A DNA stretch of 64,000 nucleotides from Marinobacterium litorale DSM 23545 (GTDB lineage: Bacteria; Pseudomonadota; Gammaproteobacteria; Pseudomonadales; Balneatricaceae), in the NCBI RefSeq assembly GCF_000428985.1, contig NZ_AUAZ01000007.1, positions 62,001-126,000 of the forward strand, read 5' to 3'. The translations under genes were made by a program, and so were the position numbers. Below the pieces are notes generated by a model that saw nothing but the letters and a program-made list of their open reading frames with translations, did not search any database and was not told the origin of the DNA. This document shows positions 1-8,546 of the stretch, one piece after another (the stretch's first letter is position 1; each line of letters starts with the position of its first letter).

Positions 1-254
1 ACGTGATCACCGATCTCCAGCGGGAAACCGTCCGGGTTATAGGGGCCGGCATGGGTGATATGCAGGATTGAGCCATCCTGAATGCTGGTGGAATGGCCAA
101 TCCGAATACGGTGCATATCGCCGCGAATGACCACCAGCGGCCATATTGAGCAGTCATCACCAATCTCCACATCGCCTAGTACAACCGCGCTGGGATCGAC
201 AAAGACTTTATTGCCCAACTTGGGGGTCATGCCCTGATAGCTGCGTATCTTCAT
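1..254 (-). CDS. Gamma carbonic anhydrase family protein (partial, N-terminal part)
   Basis: The gene runs off the left edge. Its ATG lies at 252-254 and 84 codons are visible. The product begins MKIRSYQGMTPKLGNK and continues with left-handed beta-helix hexapeptide repeats (VVLGDVEIGDDCSIWPLVVIRGD, then IRIGHSTSIQDGSILH), which are the signature of the YrdA/CaiE-type gamma carbonic anhydrase family. Metal-ligand histidines would lie in the missing part and at the HIT motif near residue 65. These proteins form trimers and many have unproven carbonic anhydrase activity. The gene diverges from prlC, an arrangement also known in Pseudomonas. Family assignment is firm; enzymatic activity is not shown by the sequence. 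Confidence 0.85.
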   Translation of the reverse strand, partial: MKIRSYQGMTPKLGNKVFVDPSAVVLGDVEIGDDCSIWPLVVIRGDMHRIRIGHSTSIQDGSILHITHAGPYNPDGFPLEIGDH

Positions 255-369
255 GCTTCGCTCCTGTTGAAAAGGCTGATGATGCCCTCCATTGTATAGC
301 AATAGACGGGGCGACCGGCCTGACAGATGAGGCGTGATCGCAGGATACAGTTTTCGGAGGCTTTACCTG

Positions 370-2403
370 ATGTCCAATCCATTGCTCGAACAGCATCTCT
401 TACCCCCTTTTAGCCGCATTAGCGCTGCAGATGTGGAGCCGGCGATTGATGAATTGCTCGATCGCAACCGCAAGCGTATTGCCGAATTGACCGAGAGCAG
501 CGGTTCGCGGGACTGGGATTCTCTGGTTGCTGTACTTGAGCAGCTTAACGATGAGTTGAGTCAGGCCTGGGCGCCGGTTTCCCACCTGAACTCTGTCATG
601 AACAGTGATGAGCTGCGTGAAGCCTATAACCGTTGCCTGCCCAAACTGTCAGAGTATTGGACCGAACTGGGGCAGAACCAGGCGCTGTATCACGCCTATC
701 AGGCGCTGGCCGACAGTGAAGCGTACAACGCATTGAGCCAGGCCCAGAAAACGGCCATTGACCACGCGCTGCGCGATTTCAGGCTCTCCGGTATTGCGCT
801 GCCCGAGGCGGAGCAGAAGCGCTATGCCGAGTTGCAGAAACGTTTATCGGAGCTGACCACCAAGTTTTCGGAAAACGTGCTCGATGCGACCCAGGGCTGG
901 TACAAGCATGTGACCGATGAAAGCCAACTGGCAGGGTTTCCAGAGCATGCGGTGAGCGCTGCGCGCGAAGCCGCACAGGAGAGAGAGCTGGAGGGCTGGG
1001 TTATCACGCTAGATTTTCCTGCTTATTACGCAGTGATGACCCATGCCGAGGATCGCAGTCTGCGCGAGGAGCTTTATCGGGCTTACAGCACGCGCGCGTC
1101 CGATCAGGGGCCGATGGCGGGTCAGTGGGATAACTCGGCGATTATGACCGAGATCCTGGATCTTCGCGTTGAACTGGCCAAGCTGCTTGGCTTTAACAGC
1201 TACGCTGACTATTCACTGGCCACCAAGATGGCGCAGACACCGGATCAGGTGATCGGTTTTATTGAGGACCTGGCCGCAAAAAGCCGGGCGATGGCTGAGC
1301 AGGAGCTCGGCGAGCTCAAGCAGTTTGCACTTGAGATCGATGGCCTCGATGAGCTTTGCGCCTGGGATCTCACCTACTACGGGGAGAAACTCAAACTTGC
1401 CCGTTTCGATATTTCACAACAGGCGCTGCGCCCCTACTTCCCATTGCCCAAAGTTCTGGAAGGTTTGTTTGCGGTGGCCGGGCGTCTGTTTGACGTTCAA
1501 TTCGAACAGGTCCATGACTTTGACAGCTGGCACAAGGATGCTCGCCTTTACCGCCTGAGTCGTGATGGTGAAGCGATCGCGTACTGCTATCTGGATCCGT
1601 TCGCACGCGCTAAAAAGCGCGGAGGCGCCTGGATGGCCGATTGCCGTGTTCGCCGCAAGCTGGAAAACGGTTCAACCCAGCTACCCGTGGCCTTTCTGGT
1701 GTGCAATTTCACCCCCCCCACCGGCGATCAGCCTGCGCTGCTGACCCATGATGAAGTCACCACCCTCTTCCACGAATTTGGGCACGGTCTGCATCATATG
1801 CTGACCAAGATCGACTGTGCTGATGTCAGTGGCATAAACGGCGTTGCCTGGGATGCGGTGGAACTGCCCAGCCAATTCCTAGAAAACTGGTGCTGGGAGC
1901 CCCAGGCGCTGGCGCTGATTTCCGGACATCACGAAACCGGGGAGCCGCTGCCGCAGGAGATGCTCGACAAAATGCTGGCCGCCAAGCATTTCCAGTCTGG
2001 CATGATGATGCTGCGGCAGTTGGAGTTCGCGCTGTTCGATTTCCGTCTTCACCACGAATATCAGCCCGGTCAGACCGACGTTCAGCAGGTGCTGGATCAG
2101 GTTCGAAACGAAGTGGCCGTATTCCAGCCGCCCCGGGAAAACCGCTTCCAGCATGGCTTTAGCCATATATTTGCCGGTGGCTATGCAGCCGGATACTACA
2201 GTTATAAATGGGCTGAAGTGCTGTCCGCGGACGCCTTCTCCCGCTTCGAGGAGGAAGGCATCTTCAACCCGGATACGGGGCGCGCGTTCAGAGAGGCTAT
2301 CCTTGAACAGGGCGGCTCCCGTGAGCCGATGGAGCTTTTCGTAAACTTCCGGGGGCGTGAACCTAAAGTCGATGCGCTTTTGCGCCACTCCGGTATCCAG
2401 TAA
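370..2403 (+). CDS. prlC: Oligopeptidase A (M3 family metallopeptidase)
   Basis: The 677-residue product matches the length of E. coli OpdA/PrlC (about 680). It is a cytosolic zinc oligopeptidase that degrades short peptides, including cleaved signal peptides. The zinc motif HEFGH is at residues 468-472, inside a TLFHEFGHGLHHM context typical of M3A enzymes. An in-frame ATG at 334 exists, but the strong GGAGG at 356-360 sits nine bases before the ATG at 370 and the protein begins MSNPLLEQ as in homologues, so 370 is chosen. It is followed closely by the zinc-ribbon gene and tag. No defects seen. Confidence 0.97.
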   Translation: MSNPLLEQHLLPPFSRISAADVEPAIDELLDRNRKRIAELTESSGSRDWDSLVAVLEQLNDELSQAWAPVSHLNSVMNSDELREAYNRCLPKLSEYWTELGQNQALYHAYQALADSEAYNALSQAQKTAIDHALRDFRLSGIALPEAEQKRYAELQKRLSELTTKFSENVLDATQGWYKHVTDESQLAGFPEHAVSAAREAAQERELEGWVITLDFPAYYAVMTHAEDRSLREELYRAYSTRASDQGPMAGQWDNSAIMTEILDLRVELAKLLGFNSYADYSLATKMAQTPDQVIGFIEDLAAKSRAMAEQELGELKQFALEIDGLDELCAWDLTYYGEKLKLARFDISQQALRPYFPLPKVLEGLFAVAGRLFDVQFEQVHDFDSWHKDARLYRLSRDGEAIAYCYLDPFARAKKRGGAWMADCRVRRKLENGSTQLPVAFLVCNFTPPTGDQPALLTHDEVTTLFHEFGHGLHHMLTKIDCADVSGINGVAWDAVELPSQFLENWCWEPQALALISGHHETGEPLPQEMLDKMLAAKHFQSGMMMLRQLEFALFDFRLHHEYQPGQTDVQQVLDQVRNEVAVFQPPRENRFQHGFSHIFAGGYAAGYYSYKWAEVLSADAFSRFEEEGIFNPDTGRAFREAILEQGGSREPMELFVNFRGREPKVDALLRHSGIQ

Positions 2404-2465
2404 GCGTACAATAGAGCGCTTGTTACTGATAACGGCGGGTGGAACGCCCGCCGGAGAGAGAGCTG

Positions 2466-2747
2466 ATGACCGTAAAACGTTTTATTGCCGGTGCCGTTTG
2501 CCCGCGTTGTGCGGAGATGGATTCGGTGCGGATGTACAGGGATGACGAGCGTGAATACCGTGAATGCGTAAAGTGCGGATTTGAGGACTCATTACGCCTG
2601 GATGGCCGTCCGGAGCCCGCCGAACTGGAAACCCGCGTCAGCGGCGAGCGCAGTGATAAAGCGCCTGGTGTTGGCGATGGTGAGCGTGAACAGGTGCAGG
2701 TGATCAACTTCCACCCTAACCCGGGAGCGCAACGTCGCGACCACTGA
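2466..2747 (+). CDS. YheV-type putative zinc-ribbon protein
   Basis: This small protein of 93 residues begins MTVKRFIAGAVCPRC. CPRC near residue 12 and CVKC near residue 35 form a four-cysteine zinc ribbon, as in the YheV (TIGR02443) family. The C-terminal half is acidic and low in complexity, ending in a short conserved-looking INFHPNPG segment. A purine-rich GGAGAGAGAG precedes the ATG at 2466, so the longer in-frame start at 2439 is rejected. The gene lies 62 bp after prlC, the same neighbour it has in Pseudomonas. Its function is unknown; nucleic-acid or protein binding is a guess from the fold. Confidence 0.85.
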   Translation: MTVKRFIAGAVCPRCAEMDSVRMYRDDEREYRECVKCGFEDSLRLDGRPEPAELETRVSGERSDKAPGVGDGEREQVQVINFHPNPGAQRRDH

Positions 2748-2757
2748 GCGAGCAACC

Positions 2758-3369
2758 ATGGATACAGAGCAGAAGCCCTGTGGCTGGGCTATGCAGAGTG
2801 ATCTGGAGCGCCAGTACCACGACAGTGAATGGGGTGTTCCCTGTATTGATGATCAGCGGCTGTTCGAGTTTCTGGTACTTGAATCGGCGCAGGCGGGGTT
2901 GAGCTGGCGCACTGTGCTGCAAAAGCGCGAAGCCTACAGGCACCACTATGCGCAATTCGATGCCAGTCGAGTGGCGGGCTTTGCCGGGAGTGATGTTCAG
3001 CGCATGCTCGCCGATCCGGGCTTGATTCGAAACCGCGCTAAAATTGAAGCGTCCATCGCTAACGCGCGGGTTTTTCTGGAGCTGCAATCCCGGCACGGCT
3101 CATTTGCCAACTACCTCTGGGCTTTCGTTGATGGAGAGCCGGTGGTGGGACACTGGACTGAGATGAGCCAGGTTCCCGCGCAGACCGATGTCTCCGTGCG
3201 TCTGTCCAAGGCGCTGAAGAAAGCCGGTATGCGGTTCTTTGGCCCGACTATCGCGTATGCATATATGCAGTCGATGGGGTTGGTGAACGATCACTTGCGC
3301 TCGTGCCCCTGTTTTGAGAAGTGCACCCACCTGGGCGCTAAGATGGCTGCCAGCCCTGTTGACGACTGA
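2758..3369 (+). CDS. tag: DNA-3-methyladenine glycosylase I
   Basis: The 203-residue product excises 3-methyladenine from alkylated DNA as the first step of base excision repair. It aligns with E. coli Tag through CGW at residue 8, YHDSEWG at 20-26, the QAGLSW segment with the conserved glutamate before it, ALKKAGMRFFGPTI, and NDH followed by a cysteine near the C-terminus. The zinc snap residues (Cys8, His21, and the C-terminal His and Cys) are all present. The start is 10 bp after the zinc-ribbon gene, suggesting an operon. Its 3' end overlaps the convergent MATE gene by 32 bp. Confidence 0.96.
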   Translation: MDTEQKPCGWAMQSDLERQYHDSEWGVPCIDDQRLFEFLVLESAQAGLSWRTVLQKREAYRHHYAQFDASRVAGFAGSDVQRMLADPGLIRNRAKIEASIANARVFLELQSRHGSFANYLWAFVDGEPVVGHWTEMSQVPAQTDVSVRLSKALKKAGMRFFGPTIAYAYMQSMGLVNDHLRSCPCFEKCTHLGAKMAASPVDD

Positions 3370-4687
3370 TTCGCCAGTAGACCCAGCCCCCACTGATGCC
3401 ACGTGCCGCAAAGAAGCTGACAAAGGCAAGCCATAAACCGTGGTTAGCCAGAGGCTGGCTGAACCACCAAACCGGCAAAAACACCGCGAACACCGAAAAC
3501 AGCATCGTGTTCTGCATCGCCCTGACCTGCGTTGTACCGATAAAAACGCCGTCCAATAAAAAGCTCCAGATACCGATCAGCGGCAGCGCTACCAGCCAGG
3601 GCAGGTAGATCGCGGCCTGTTCGCGAACCGCCTCGATACCGGTCAGCAGGCTGATAATCCCGTTGCCCGCGATACCAAAAACCAGTGTGAGCAGCAGTGC
3701 ACTGACCAATGACCAGATCCCGGCACCGGCAACGGTGCGATAAAAACGATCCAGCTTACCCTGCCCCAGCGTTCTGCCGCTCAGGGCCTCGGTGGCGTGC
3801 GCAAAACCATCCAGAGCATTGGATATCAGTATCAGGAAGTTCAGCAGCACGGCATTGGCCGATAGAATATCGGTGCCCTGTCGTGCGCCCTGAGCCGTGA
3901 AAAAGGCGAAGGTCAGCAGCAGCGTTACTGTGCGGATAAACAGATAGCGGTTAACCCGAATCATCGCGCTATAGGCCTGCAACCGCCTCAGTGGTTCCAG
4001 CAGCCACTCACCGGGCATTTGGGCCAACAGTCGGCGACAGAACCAGAGCCCCAGTAGCAGACTGAACCATTCAGCAATAACGCTGGCCAGTGCCACACCG
4101 TTTGCATGCATGCCAAAGCCGTAAACGAACAGGAGGTCCAGCAGCATATTAAGCAGATTGCTGGAGGTCAGCAGGATCAGTGGAACACGGGTATTTTCAT
4201 TCCCCACAAACCAACCGATCAGTGCGTAACTGCAGAGCATGGCTGGCGCCCCAAAAGCCCGTATAGCGGCATATTCACGGGCTTCACCGAGAACGTTGGG
4301 GGCCGGGTCCATCAGCGTCAGGGCGATCTCCGTTATCGGTGTCCGCAGAACGATAATCAGGGTGCCGATAACCGTGGCCAGTATCAGTGACTGCGCGAGT
4401 AGCGAGCGCACGGCGGTGCCGTCATCCCGGCCCGATGCCTGGGCGACCAGGCCGGTTGTACCCATGCGCAGGAAACCAAAAGTCCAGTACAGGATCGAGA
4501 AAATCATGCTGGCCACTGCCACAGCGCCCAGGTAATGGGGGGAAGGCAGGTGCCCGATCACCGCCGTATCGACCAGGCCCAGCAACGGTACGGTGATATT
4601 GGACAGCATCATGGGCCATGCCAGCGACCAGATGCGCCGGTGCAGCTCAGGTTCCGGCCAGTAGCGCCAGCGTGTAACCGCTCTCAT
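3338..4687 (-). CDS. MATE family efflux transporter (DinF-like)
   Basis: The 449-residue protein has about twelve hydrophobic segments and the MATE N-terminal pattern IWSLAWPMMLSNITVPLLGLVDTAVIGHL, placing it in the DinF-like branch of cation-coupled multidrug exporters in the inner membrane. Its ATG overlaps the znuB stop in an ATGA junction at 4684-4687, so it appears translationally coupled to, and transcribed with, zur-znuCB. That context implies expression during zinc limitation. The substrate cannot be read from sequence. The 3' end overlaps tag tail-to-tail, so the two genes share 32 bp. Confidence 0.92.
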   Translation of the reverse strand: MRAVTRWRYWPEPELHRRIWSLAWPMMLSNITVPLLGLVDTAVIGHLPSPHYLGAVAVASMIFSILYWTFGFLRMGTTGLVAQASGRDDGTAVRSLLAQSLILATVIGTLIIVLRTPITEIALTLMDPAPNVLGEAREYAAIRAFGAPAMLCSYALIGWFVGNENTRVPLILLTSSNLLNMLLDLLFVYGFGMHANGVALASVIAEWFSLLLGLWFCRRLLAQMPGEWLLEPLRRLQAYSAMIRVNRYLFIRTVTLLLTFAFFTAQGARQGTDILSANAVLLNFLILISNALDGFAHATEALSGRTLGQGKLDRFYRTVAGAGIWSLVSALLLTLVFGIAGNGIISLLTGIEAVREQAAIYLPWLVALPLIGIWSFLLDGVFIGTTQVRAMQNTMLFSVFAVFLPVWWFSQPLANHGLWLAFVSFFAARGISGGWVYWRISRQQGWQPS

Positions 4688-5478
4688 GCCCGCCGCAGAC
4701 TTTGTGGCGCGGTGTAGAGGACCAGGAATTCAAGCAGAGCGGCTACCACGACAGATGGCCCTGCCGGCGTGTCCCAGAACCAGGAAGCAGAGAGACCGGC
4801 GATAACCGCGAGTGCGCCCAGCAGAGAAGCAAACAGCGCCATCTGTTCAGGCGTCCGAGCCAGTCGCCGTGCGGCGGCGGCGGGGATAATCAGCAGCGAG
4901 GTGATAAGCAGGATTCCGACCAGTTTCATTGCAACGGCGATCACGGTGGCGATCAATAACATGAGTGCCAGGCGGACTTTCAGTGTTTGTACACCCTCAA
5001 CCCGCGCCAGTTCTTCGTTGATCGTAATGGCCAGTAGCTGGCCCCAGAGCCGCCAGACCAGGAACATCACCAGAACACCTCCGCCGTAGATCCAGAACAG
5101 GTCTTCAGGTGATATGGCCAGCAGATCGCCGAACAGATAACCCATCAGGTCGATGCGGACGTCATCCAGCACCGATACCGCAACCAACCCCAGAGAGAGT
5201 GAGCTGTGTGCCATGATCCCGAGCAGCGTATCGGTAGCGACCAGATGTTGGCGTTGCAGGCTGACCAGGATCACTGACAGCAGCACACAGCAGGCAACCA
5301 CCGCCAGGTTCAGGTTGATATCGAATAGAAAACCGATAGCGATACCCAGCAGCGCGGAATGGGCCAGCGTATCGCCAAAATACGCCATTCGACGCCAGAC
5401 GACGAAGGCGCCCAATGGGCCTGCAACGGCGGCGATACCGACACCACCCACCAGAGCCATTATCAGAAACTCAGCCAT
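4684..5478 (-). CDS. znuB: Zinc ABC transporter permease
   Basis: The 264-residue integral membrane protein has seven to eight predicted hydrophobic helices and belongs to the ABC-3 permease family. Characteristic segments include GPLGAFVVWRRMAYFGDTLAHSALLGIA near residue 20 and the cytoplasmic coupling region around ARVEGVQTLKVRLALMLLIA. It forms the membrane channel for Zn(II) taken from ZnuA, energised by ZnuC. Its start is 6 bp after the znuC stop and its stop overlaps the MATE start. Expression should be repressed by Zur from the box at 6770-6784. Confidence 0.95.
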   Translation of the reverse strand: MAEFLIMALVGGVGIAAVAGPLGAFVVWRRMAYFGDTLAHSALLGIAIGFLFDINLNLAVVACCVLLSVILVSLQRQHLVATDTLLGIMAHSSLSLGLVAVSVLDDVRIDLMGYLFGDLLAISPEDLFWIYGGGVLVMFLVWRLWGQLLAITINEELARVEGVQTLKVRLALMLLIATVIAVAMKLVGILLITSLLIIPAAAARRLARTPEQMALFASLLGALAVIAGLSASWFWDTPAGPSVVVAALLEFLVLYTAPQSLRRA

Positions 5479-5484
5479 GGTAGA

Positions 5485-6258
5485 TCAGTGTCCCTTGCAA
5501 CTGGATGAATGTGAATGCTCACAAACCACATCGCCATGAATGGTATGGCGGTGGTCGTGGTGGTGATTATATAACGCCAGGGCATTGGCCTGGGCCGGGC
5601 CGAACAGTTCACGGAATGAGGGATCATTACTGACCGTTTCCGGATGTCCGGAGCAGCAGACATGGTGGTTCAGGCAAACCACATGATCCGTCGCAGCCAT
5701 AACCAGGTGAAGGTCATGGGAGATCATCAGGACACCGAGCTTGCGCTCCCGGCGGATACGGGCAATCAGATTGTAGAGCTCGATCTGGCCGTTGATATCC
5801 ACCCCCTGCACCGGTTCATCGAGCACCAGCAGGCGAGGTTCGCGCAGCAGTGCCCGCGCCAACAGAACTCGCTGCATCTCCCCGCCGGACAGGTCGTGTA
5901 AGGAGCTGGAGAGCAGGTGTCGTGCACCGACTGCGGCCAGGGAGTCGCTGATAACCCCTTTCTCGATCTTCTTCGGGATGCACATAAAACGGTGGACGGT
6001 AAGCGGCAAGGTGTTATCCACGTGCAGTTTTTGGGGCATATAGCCGATTCTCAGGTCTGGGGCGTGCCACAGATTCCCCTGGCTTGGCTTGAGCAGGCCC
6101 AGTACAACACGCACCAGTGTGGTTTTGCCCGCGCCGTTGGGGCCAATCAGGGTTGTGATGCAGTCGTCATGCAGATTCAGATTGATATTGTCCAACACCG
6201 GCTTGTCATCGAAAATGACGGAGACTTCGCTTAATCGGATCAGATCACGATTGGGCAT
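5485..6258 (-). CDS. znuC: Zinc ABC transporter ATP-binding protein
   Basis: The product has 257 residues, with the Walker A motif GPNGAGKTT at 39-47, the LSGGE signature at 123-127 and Walker B LLVLDEP at 143-149. The C-terminus is rich in histidine ([13 protein letters not shown] and [10 protein letters not shown]), suggesting an additional zinc-binding tail. The open frame extends upstream to 6456, but homologues begin at [12 protein letters not shown] (6258), preceded by a G-rich ribosome-binding site; the longer frame lies inside zur. The start overlaps the zur 3' end by 14 bp, consistent with a zur-znuC-znuB operon. Confidence 0.95.
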   Translation of the reverse strand: MPNRDLIRLSEVSVIFDDKPVLDNINLNLHDDCITTLIGPNGAGKTTLVRVVLGLLKPSQGNLWHAPDLRIGYMPQKLHVDNTLPLTVHRFMCIPKKIEKGVISDSLAAVGARHLLSSSLHDLSGGEMQRVLLARALLREPRLLVLDEPVQGVDINGQIELYNLIARIRRERKLGVLMISHDLHLVMAATDHVVCLNHHVCCSGHPETVSNDPSFRELFGPAQANALALYNHHHDHRHTIHGDVVCEHSHSSSCKGH

Positions 6259-6745
6259 CGGCGGCCCCCGCTTGGCAGTCCGGGCACAATCCGACCACCT
6301 CCACCATCTCCTGCTCGATCTCGAAGCCCAGGTCTGCGGCGCTTTCCTGCAGAGCGTGGTGCACGTTCCCGGTATTGAGCTCAACGGCCCGTTGGCAGCT
6401 ACGGCAGATAAGAAAACCACTGCGGTGAGGGCTCTCTGGATGGGGGCAGCCCACATACGCGTTCAGCGAGGCGATACGATGGACGAATCCCTGTTCCTGC
6501 AGGAACTCCAGGGCTCGGTAAACCGTGGGAGGTGCGGAGTTGAAGCCGGCATCAGCCAGCGCAGGTAATAGCTCATAAGCACCCATGGGTTGATGGTTTT
6601 GCCACACCAGCTTCAACACCAGCTCACGAATAGCGGTCAGCCGTTGGGCGCGCTGATTGCAAAGAACACGCGCCGTATTCAGCGCCTGTTCTATACAGTG
6701 TTGGTGGTTGTGGTCGGATTCGAATCCCGGGTCTTCAATCTGCAT
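6245..6745 (-). CDS. zur: Zinc uptake regulator, Fur family
   Basis: This 166-residue repressor senses zinc and shuts off zinc import. The winged-helix recognition segment [13 protein letters not shown] is at residues 71-83. The structural zinc site is formed by CRSC (114-117) and CPDC (154-157). The start at 6745 (MQIEDPGFE) is preferred over the in-frame start at 6859, because the latter would place the Zur box and the znuA promoter inside the coding region. The gene heads the operon zur-znuC-znuB-MATE and diverges from znuA, with the operator between them, implying autoregulation. Confidence 0.94.
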   Translation of the reverse strand: MQIEDPGFESDHNHQHCIEQALNTARVLCNQRAQRLTAIRELVLKLVWQNHQPMGAYELLPALADAGFNSAPPTVYRALEFLQEQGFVHRIASLNAYVGCPHPESPHRSGFLICRSCQRAVELNTGNVHHALQESAADLGFEIEQEMVEVVGLCPDCQAGAADAQS

Positions 6746-6769
6746 ATTGACTCGCCGATCAGTTTGTAT

Positions 6770-6784
6770 TGTTATAGTATAACA
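6770..6784. promoter_or_regulatory. Zur box (shared operator of zur and znuA)
   Basis: TGTTATAGTATAACA is a perfect palindrome with two 7-bp arms around one central base. It matches the core of the gammaproteobacterial Zur box (gttATANTATaac type). It lies between the divergent starts of zur (6745) and znuA (6811) and includes TATA-rich stretches that could serve as -10 elements in both directions, so Zur binding would block both promoters. Confidence 0.88.
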
Positions 6785-6810
6785 TGATGATTTACTTAGG
6801 TGAGGTAGCC

Positions 6811-7764
6811 GTGAAATTTCGGTTTGAAAGAATATATCAGCGGGCAGGCGTTCGCGCATTTTCTGTCGCCACCGTGCTTGGTGTCTGCTCTATTGGCAGT
6901 GCTGCGGCAGATGTGGTCTCAAGTATCAAGCCCGTTGGTATGCTGGCGCAAGCGATGGCCACCGGCGTTACCGATGCCCGCGTCTTGTTGCCCGATGGCG
7001 CTTCTCCGCATCATTATGCGCTGAAACCATCCGATATGAGACACCTGACCGAAGCGGATCTGGTGTTCTGGGTGGGTCCGGAGCTGGAACGGTTTCTGGT
7101 AAAACCGCTGGCTCGTATTGAGGGCCGCGCGGTGAACCTGATGGGTGAAGAGATGATCGAGCCGGGTCATCACGACGAGGAGCATGATCATGATGAAGAC
7201 GATCATCACGATGAGCACGATCATCATGGCGATGCTCATGATCATGACGGTCAGGATGTGCACCCCTGGCTGGATCCGGGTAAGGCGGTAGCCATGGCTC
7301 AGCGTATGCATGCGGCGCTCGTCGATCAGTATCCGCAGCAGCGGGAGCAACTGGATGCCAATCTTGAGCAGTTGAAAACGGAAATTGCTCAGGCTGAAGT
7401 GGAGATCGAAGCGCTTCTGCAGCCCGTTCATCAGCGGGGATTCTTCGTGTTTCACGATGCCTATTCGGGCTTTGTCGAGCATTTCGGATTGAATCAGTTG
7501 GGGTATTTCACCATCGACCCATCCCGTAAGCCCGGTGCCCGCCACCTGGCCGAGATTCGCGATGAACTTGAAAGTCAGCGTGCTGCCTGTGTGATGACCG
7601 AGCCTCAGTTCAGCAGTGATATTGTCCAGACGCTGACCGAAGGTTTGGCGGTCAAGCAGGCGGAAGTTGATCCACTGGGGGCCGGTACGGAGATGTCAGC
7701 GCACGCCTATGCTGAATACCTTCGCGACCTGGGTCGCCGTTTTGCGGATTGTCTGACGCCCTGA
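6811..7764 (+). CDS. znuA: Zinc ABC transporter periplasmic substrate-binding protein
   Basis: The GTG at 6811 is chosen because AGGTGAGG lies five bases upstream. The alternative ATG at 6784 falls in the Zur box and would spoil the signal peptide. The 317-residue precursor begins with a basic stretch and a hydrophobic segment ending near GSAAA, then the mature A-1 cluster domain. Zinc ligands expected for ZnuA are visible at SPHHYALKPSD (about 65-75) and FHDAYSG, with an aspartate near the C-terminus. A His/Asp/Glu-rich loop at about 119-147 is typical of ZnuA. It captures periplasmic Zn(II) for ZnuBC. Confidence 0.96.
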   Translation: MKFRFERIYQRAGVRAFSVATVLGVCSIGSAAADVVSSIKPVGMLAQAMATGVTDARVLLPDGASPHHYALKPSDMRHLTEADLVFWVGPELERFLVKPLARIEGRAVNLMGEEMIEPGHHDEEHDHDEDDHHDEHDHHGDAHDHDGQDVHPWLDPGKAVAMAQRMHAALVDQYPQQREQLDANLEQLKTEIAQAEVEIEALLQPVHQRGFFVFHDAYSGFVEHFGLNQLGYFTIDPSRKPGARHLAEIRDELESQRAACVMTEPQFSSDIVQTLTEGLAVKQAEVDPLGAGTEMSAHAYAEYLRDLGRRFADCLTP

Positions 7765-7792
7765 GGCATAGAAAAAGATTTTCGTGGGGGGC

Positions 7793-7821
7793 TTCACAAC
7801 AAAAACACGGCTCTATATAAT
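7793..7821 (+). promoter_or_regulatory. Sigma-70 promoter of the tRNA-Leu genes
   Basis: TTCACA (7793-7798) and TATAAT (7816-7821) are separated by exactly 17 bp. A GC-rich discriminator GCGCCCC follows, as is usual for stringently controlled stable-RNA promoters. The first tRNA begins 16 bp after the -10 element. Confidence 0.75.
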
Positions 7822-7837
7822 GCGCCCCACTTTCGAC

Positions 7838-7924
7838 GCAGATGTGGTGGAATTGGTAGACACGCTAGCTTCAGGTGCTAGTGCCTTCACGGGCGTGGGA
7901 GTTCGAGTCTCCCCATCTGCACCA
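7838..7924 (+). tRNA. tRNA-Leu (anticodon CAG), copy 1
   Basis: The 87-nt gene folds as a class II tRNA: acceptor arms GCAGATG and CATCTGC, anticodon stem CTAGC/GCTAG with loop TTCAGGT (anticodon CAG at 7872-7874), a long variable arm, GTTCGAG T-loop and an encoded CCA. It closely resembles E. coli tRNA-Leu(CAG), which reads CUG. Confidence 0.97.
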
Positions 7925-8014
7925 CTCTAATCTTGTTAGAGTGGTGCCAGAGAAAGTATTGAAAGAGCGGCTAACGCGACGCCGCGGCAACTTGCCAAAA
8001 TCGCAATTACCGAC

Positions 8015-8101
8015 GCAGATGTGGTGGAATTGGTAGACACGCTAGCTTCAGGTGCTAGTGCCTTCACGGGCGTGGGAGTTCGAGTCTCCCCATCTGCACC
8101 A
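8015..8101 (+). tRNA. tRNA-Leu (anticodon CAG), copy 2
   Basis: This copy appears identical to copy 1 over all 87 nt, including four bases of 5' flank (CGAC) and encoded CCA. The anticodon is at 8049-8051. Only 90 bp separate the copies, so they are probably co-transcribed from the promoter at 7793-7821. Confidence 0.97.
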
Positions 8102-8202
8102 CCGGTAACCCCGGTGTCCCACCCAGATTAAAATCTCCTTTTTTATCCGTATTCATGGCACCCTGTCAGTCGCTGTTTCATGCTGTGCGCGGGTAATAAA
8201 AA

Positions 8203-8220
8203 ACCCGGCCGAAGCCGGGT
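8203..8220 (-). terminator. Rho-independent terminator of the small membrane-protein gene
   Basis: ACCCGGC and GCCGGGT form a 7-bp GC-rich stem around a four-base loop. Read on the minus strand, the stem is followed by six T residues. It lies 27 bp past the stop codon of the 43-residue gene. Confidence 0.8.
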
Positions 8221-8247
8221 AAAAGTATGTAGCCCGAGTGGAAACGT

Positions 8248-8379
8248 TTAGCCTGTCACCAGCAGATAGAGCTGCATCAGGGCTGGGAAAATAGCCACAA
8301 GCAGACCTGCCAGGACCATCAGGCTGGAAGGCAGCATTCCAAGGGTTTCATAGCGGTCGTCGTCGTGTGCGTTAGCCAT
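8248..8379 (-). CDS. Small single-pass membrane protein, 43 residues
   Basis: The ORF encodes MANAHDDDRYETLGMLPSSL followed by a hydrophobic stretch (VLAGLLVAIFPALMQLYLLV) and ends TG. An AGGAG ribosome-binding site stands seven bases before the ATG and a clear terminator follows the stop, so it is a complete monocistronic gene. The first 13 residues are charged (three consecutive Asp), and residues of about 19-41 would cross the membrane once. I do not recognise the family. It is unusually short and easily missed by gene finders. Confidence 0.7.
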   Translation of the reverse strand: MANAHDDDRYETLGMLPSSLMVLAGLLVAIFPALMQLYLLVTG

Positions 8380-8546
8380 AATGACTCTCCTGTGCGGATT
8401 CAGATTGACGTTCCTGACATTCATATCGCAACAAGAGTGCCAACTTTATTACGCTCGCTAATGAAGGTTAATGCCTTGAATTAAAATGGTATTTTCAGTC
8501 GATTTGGAACTGGGGTTGGTATTTGCGTCATAGGTGGCATGACGAT

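Noticed and set aside
1879..2388. Antisense frame of 169 codons opposite the end of prlC
   Set aside because: The sense frame is a clear M3 peptidase; the antisense translation shows no family features and no promoter or ribosome-binding site.
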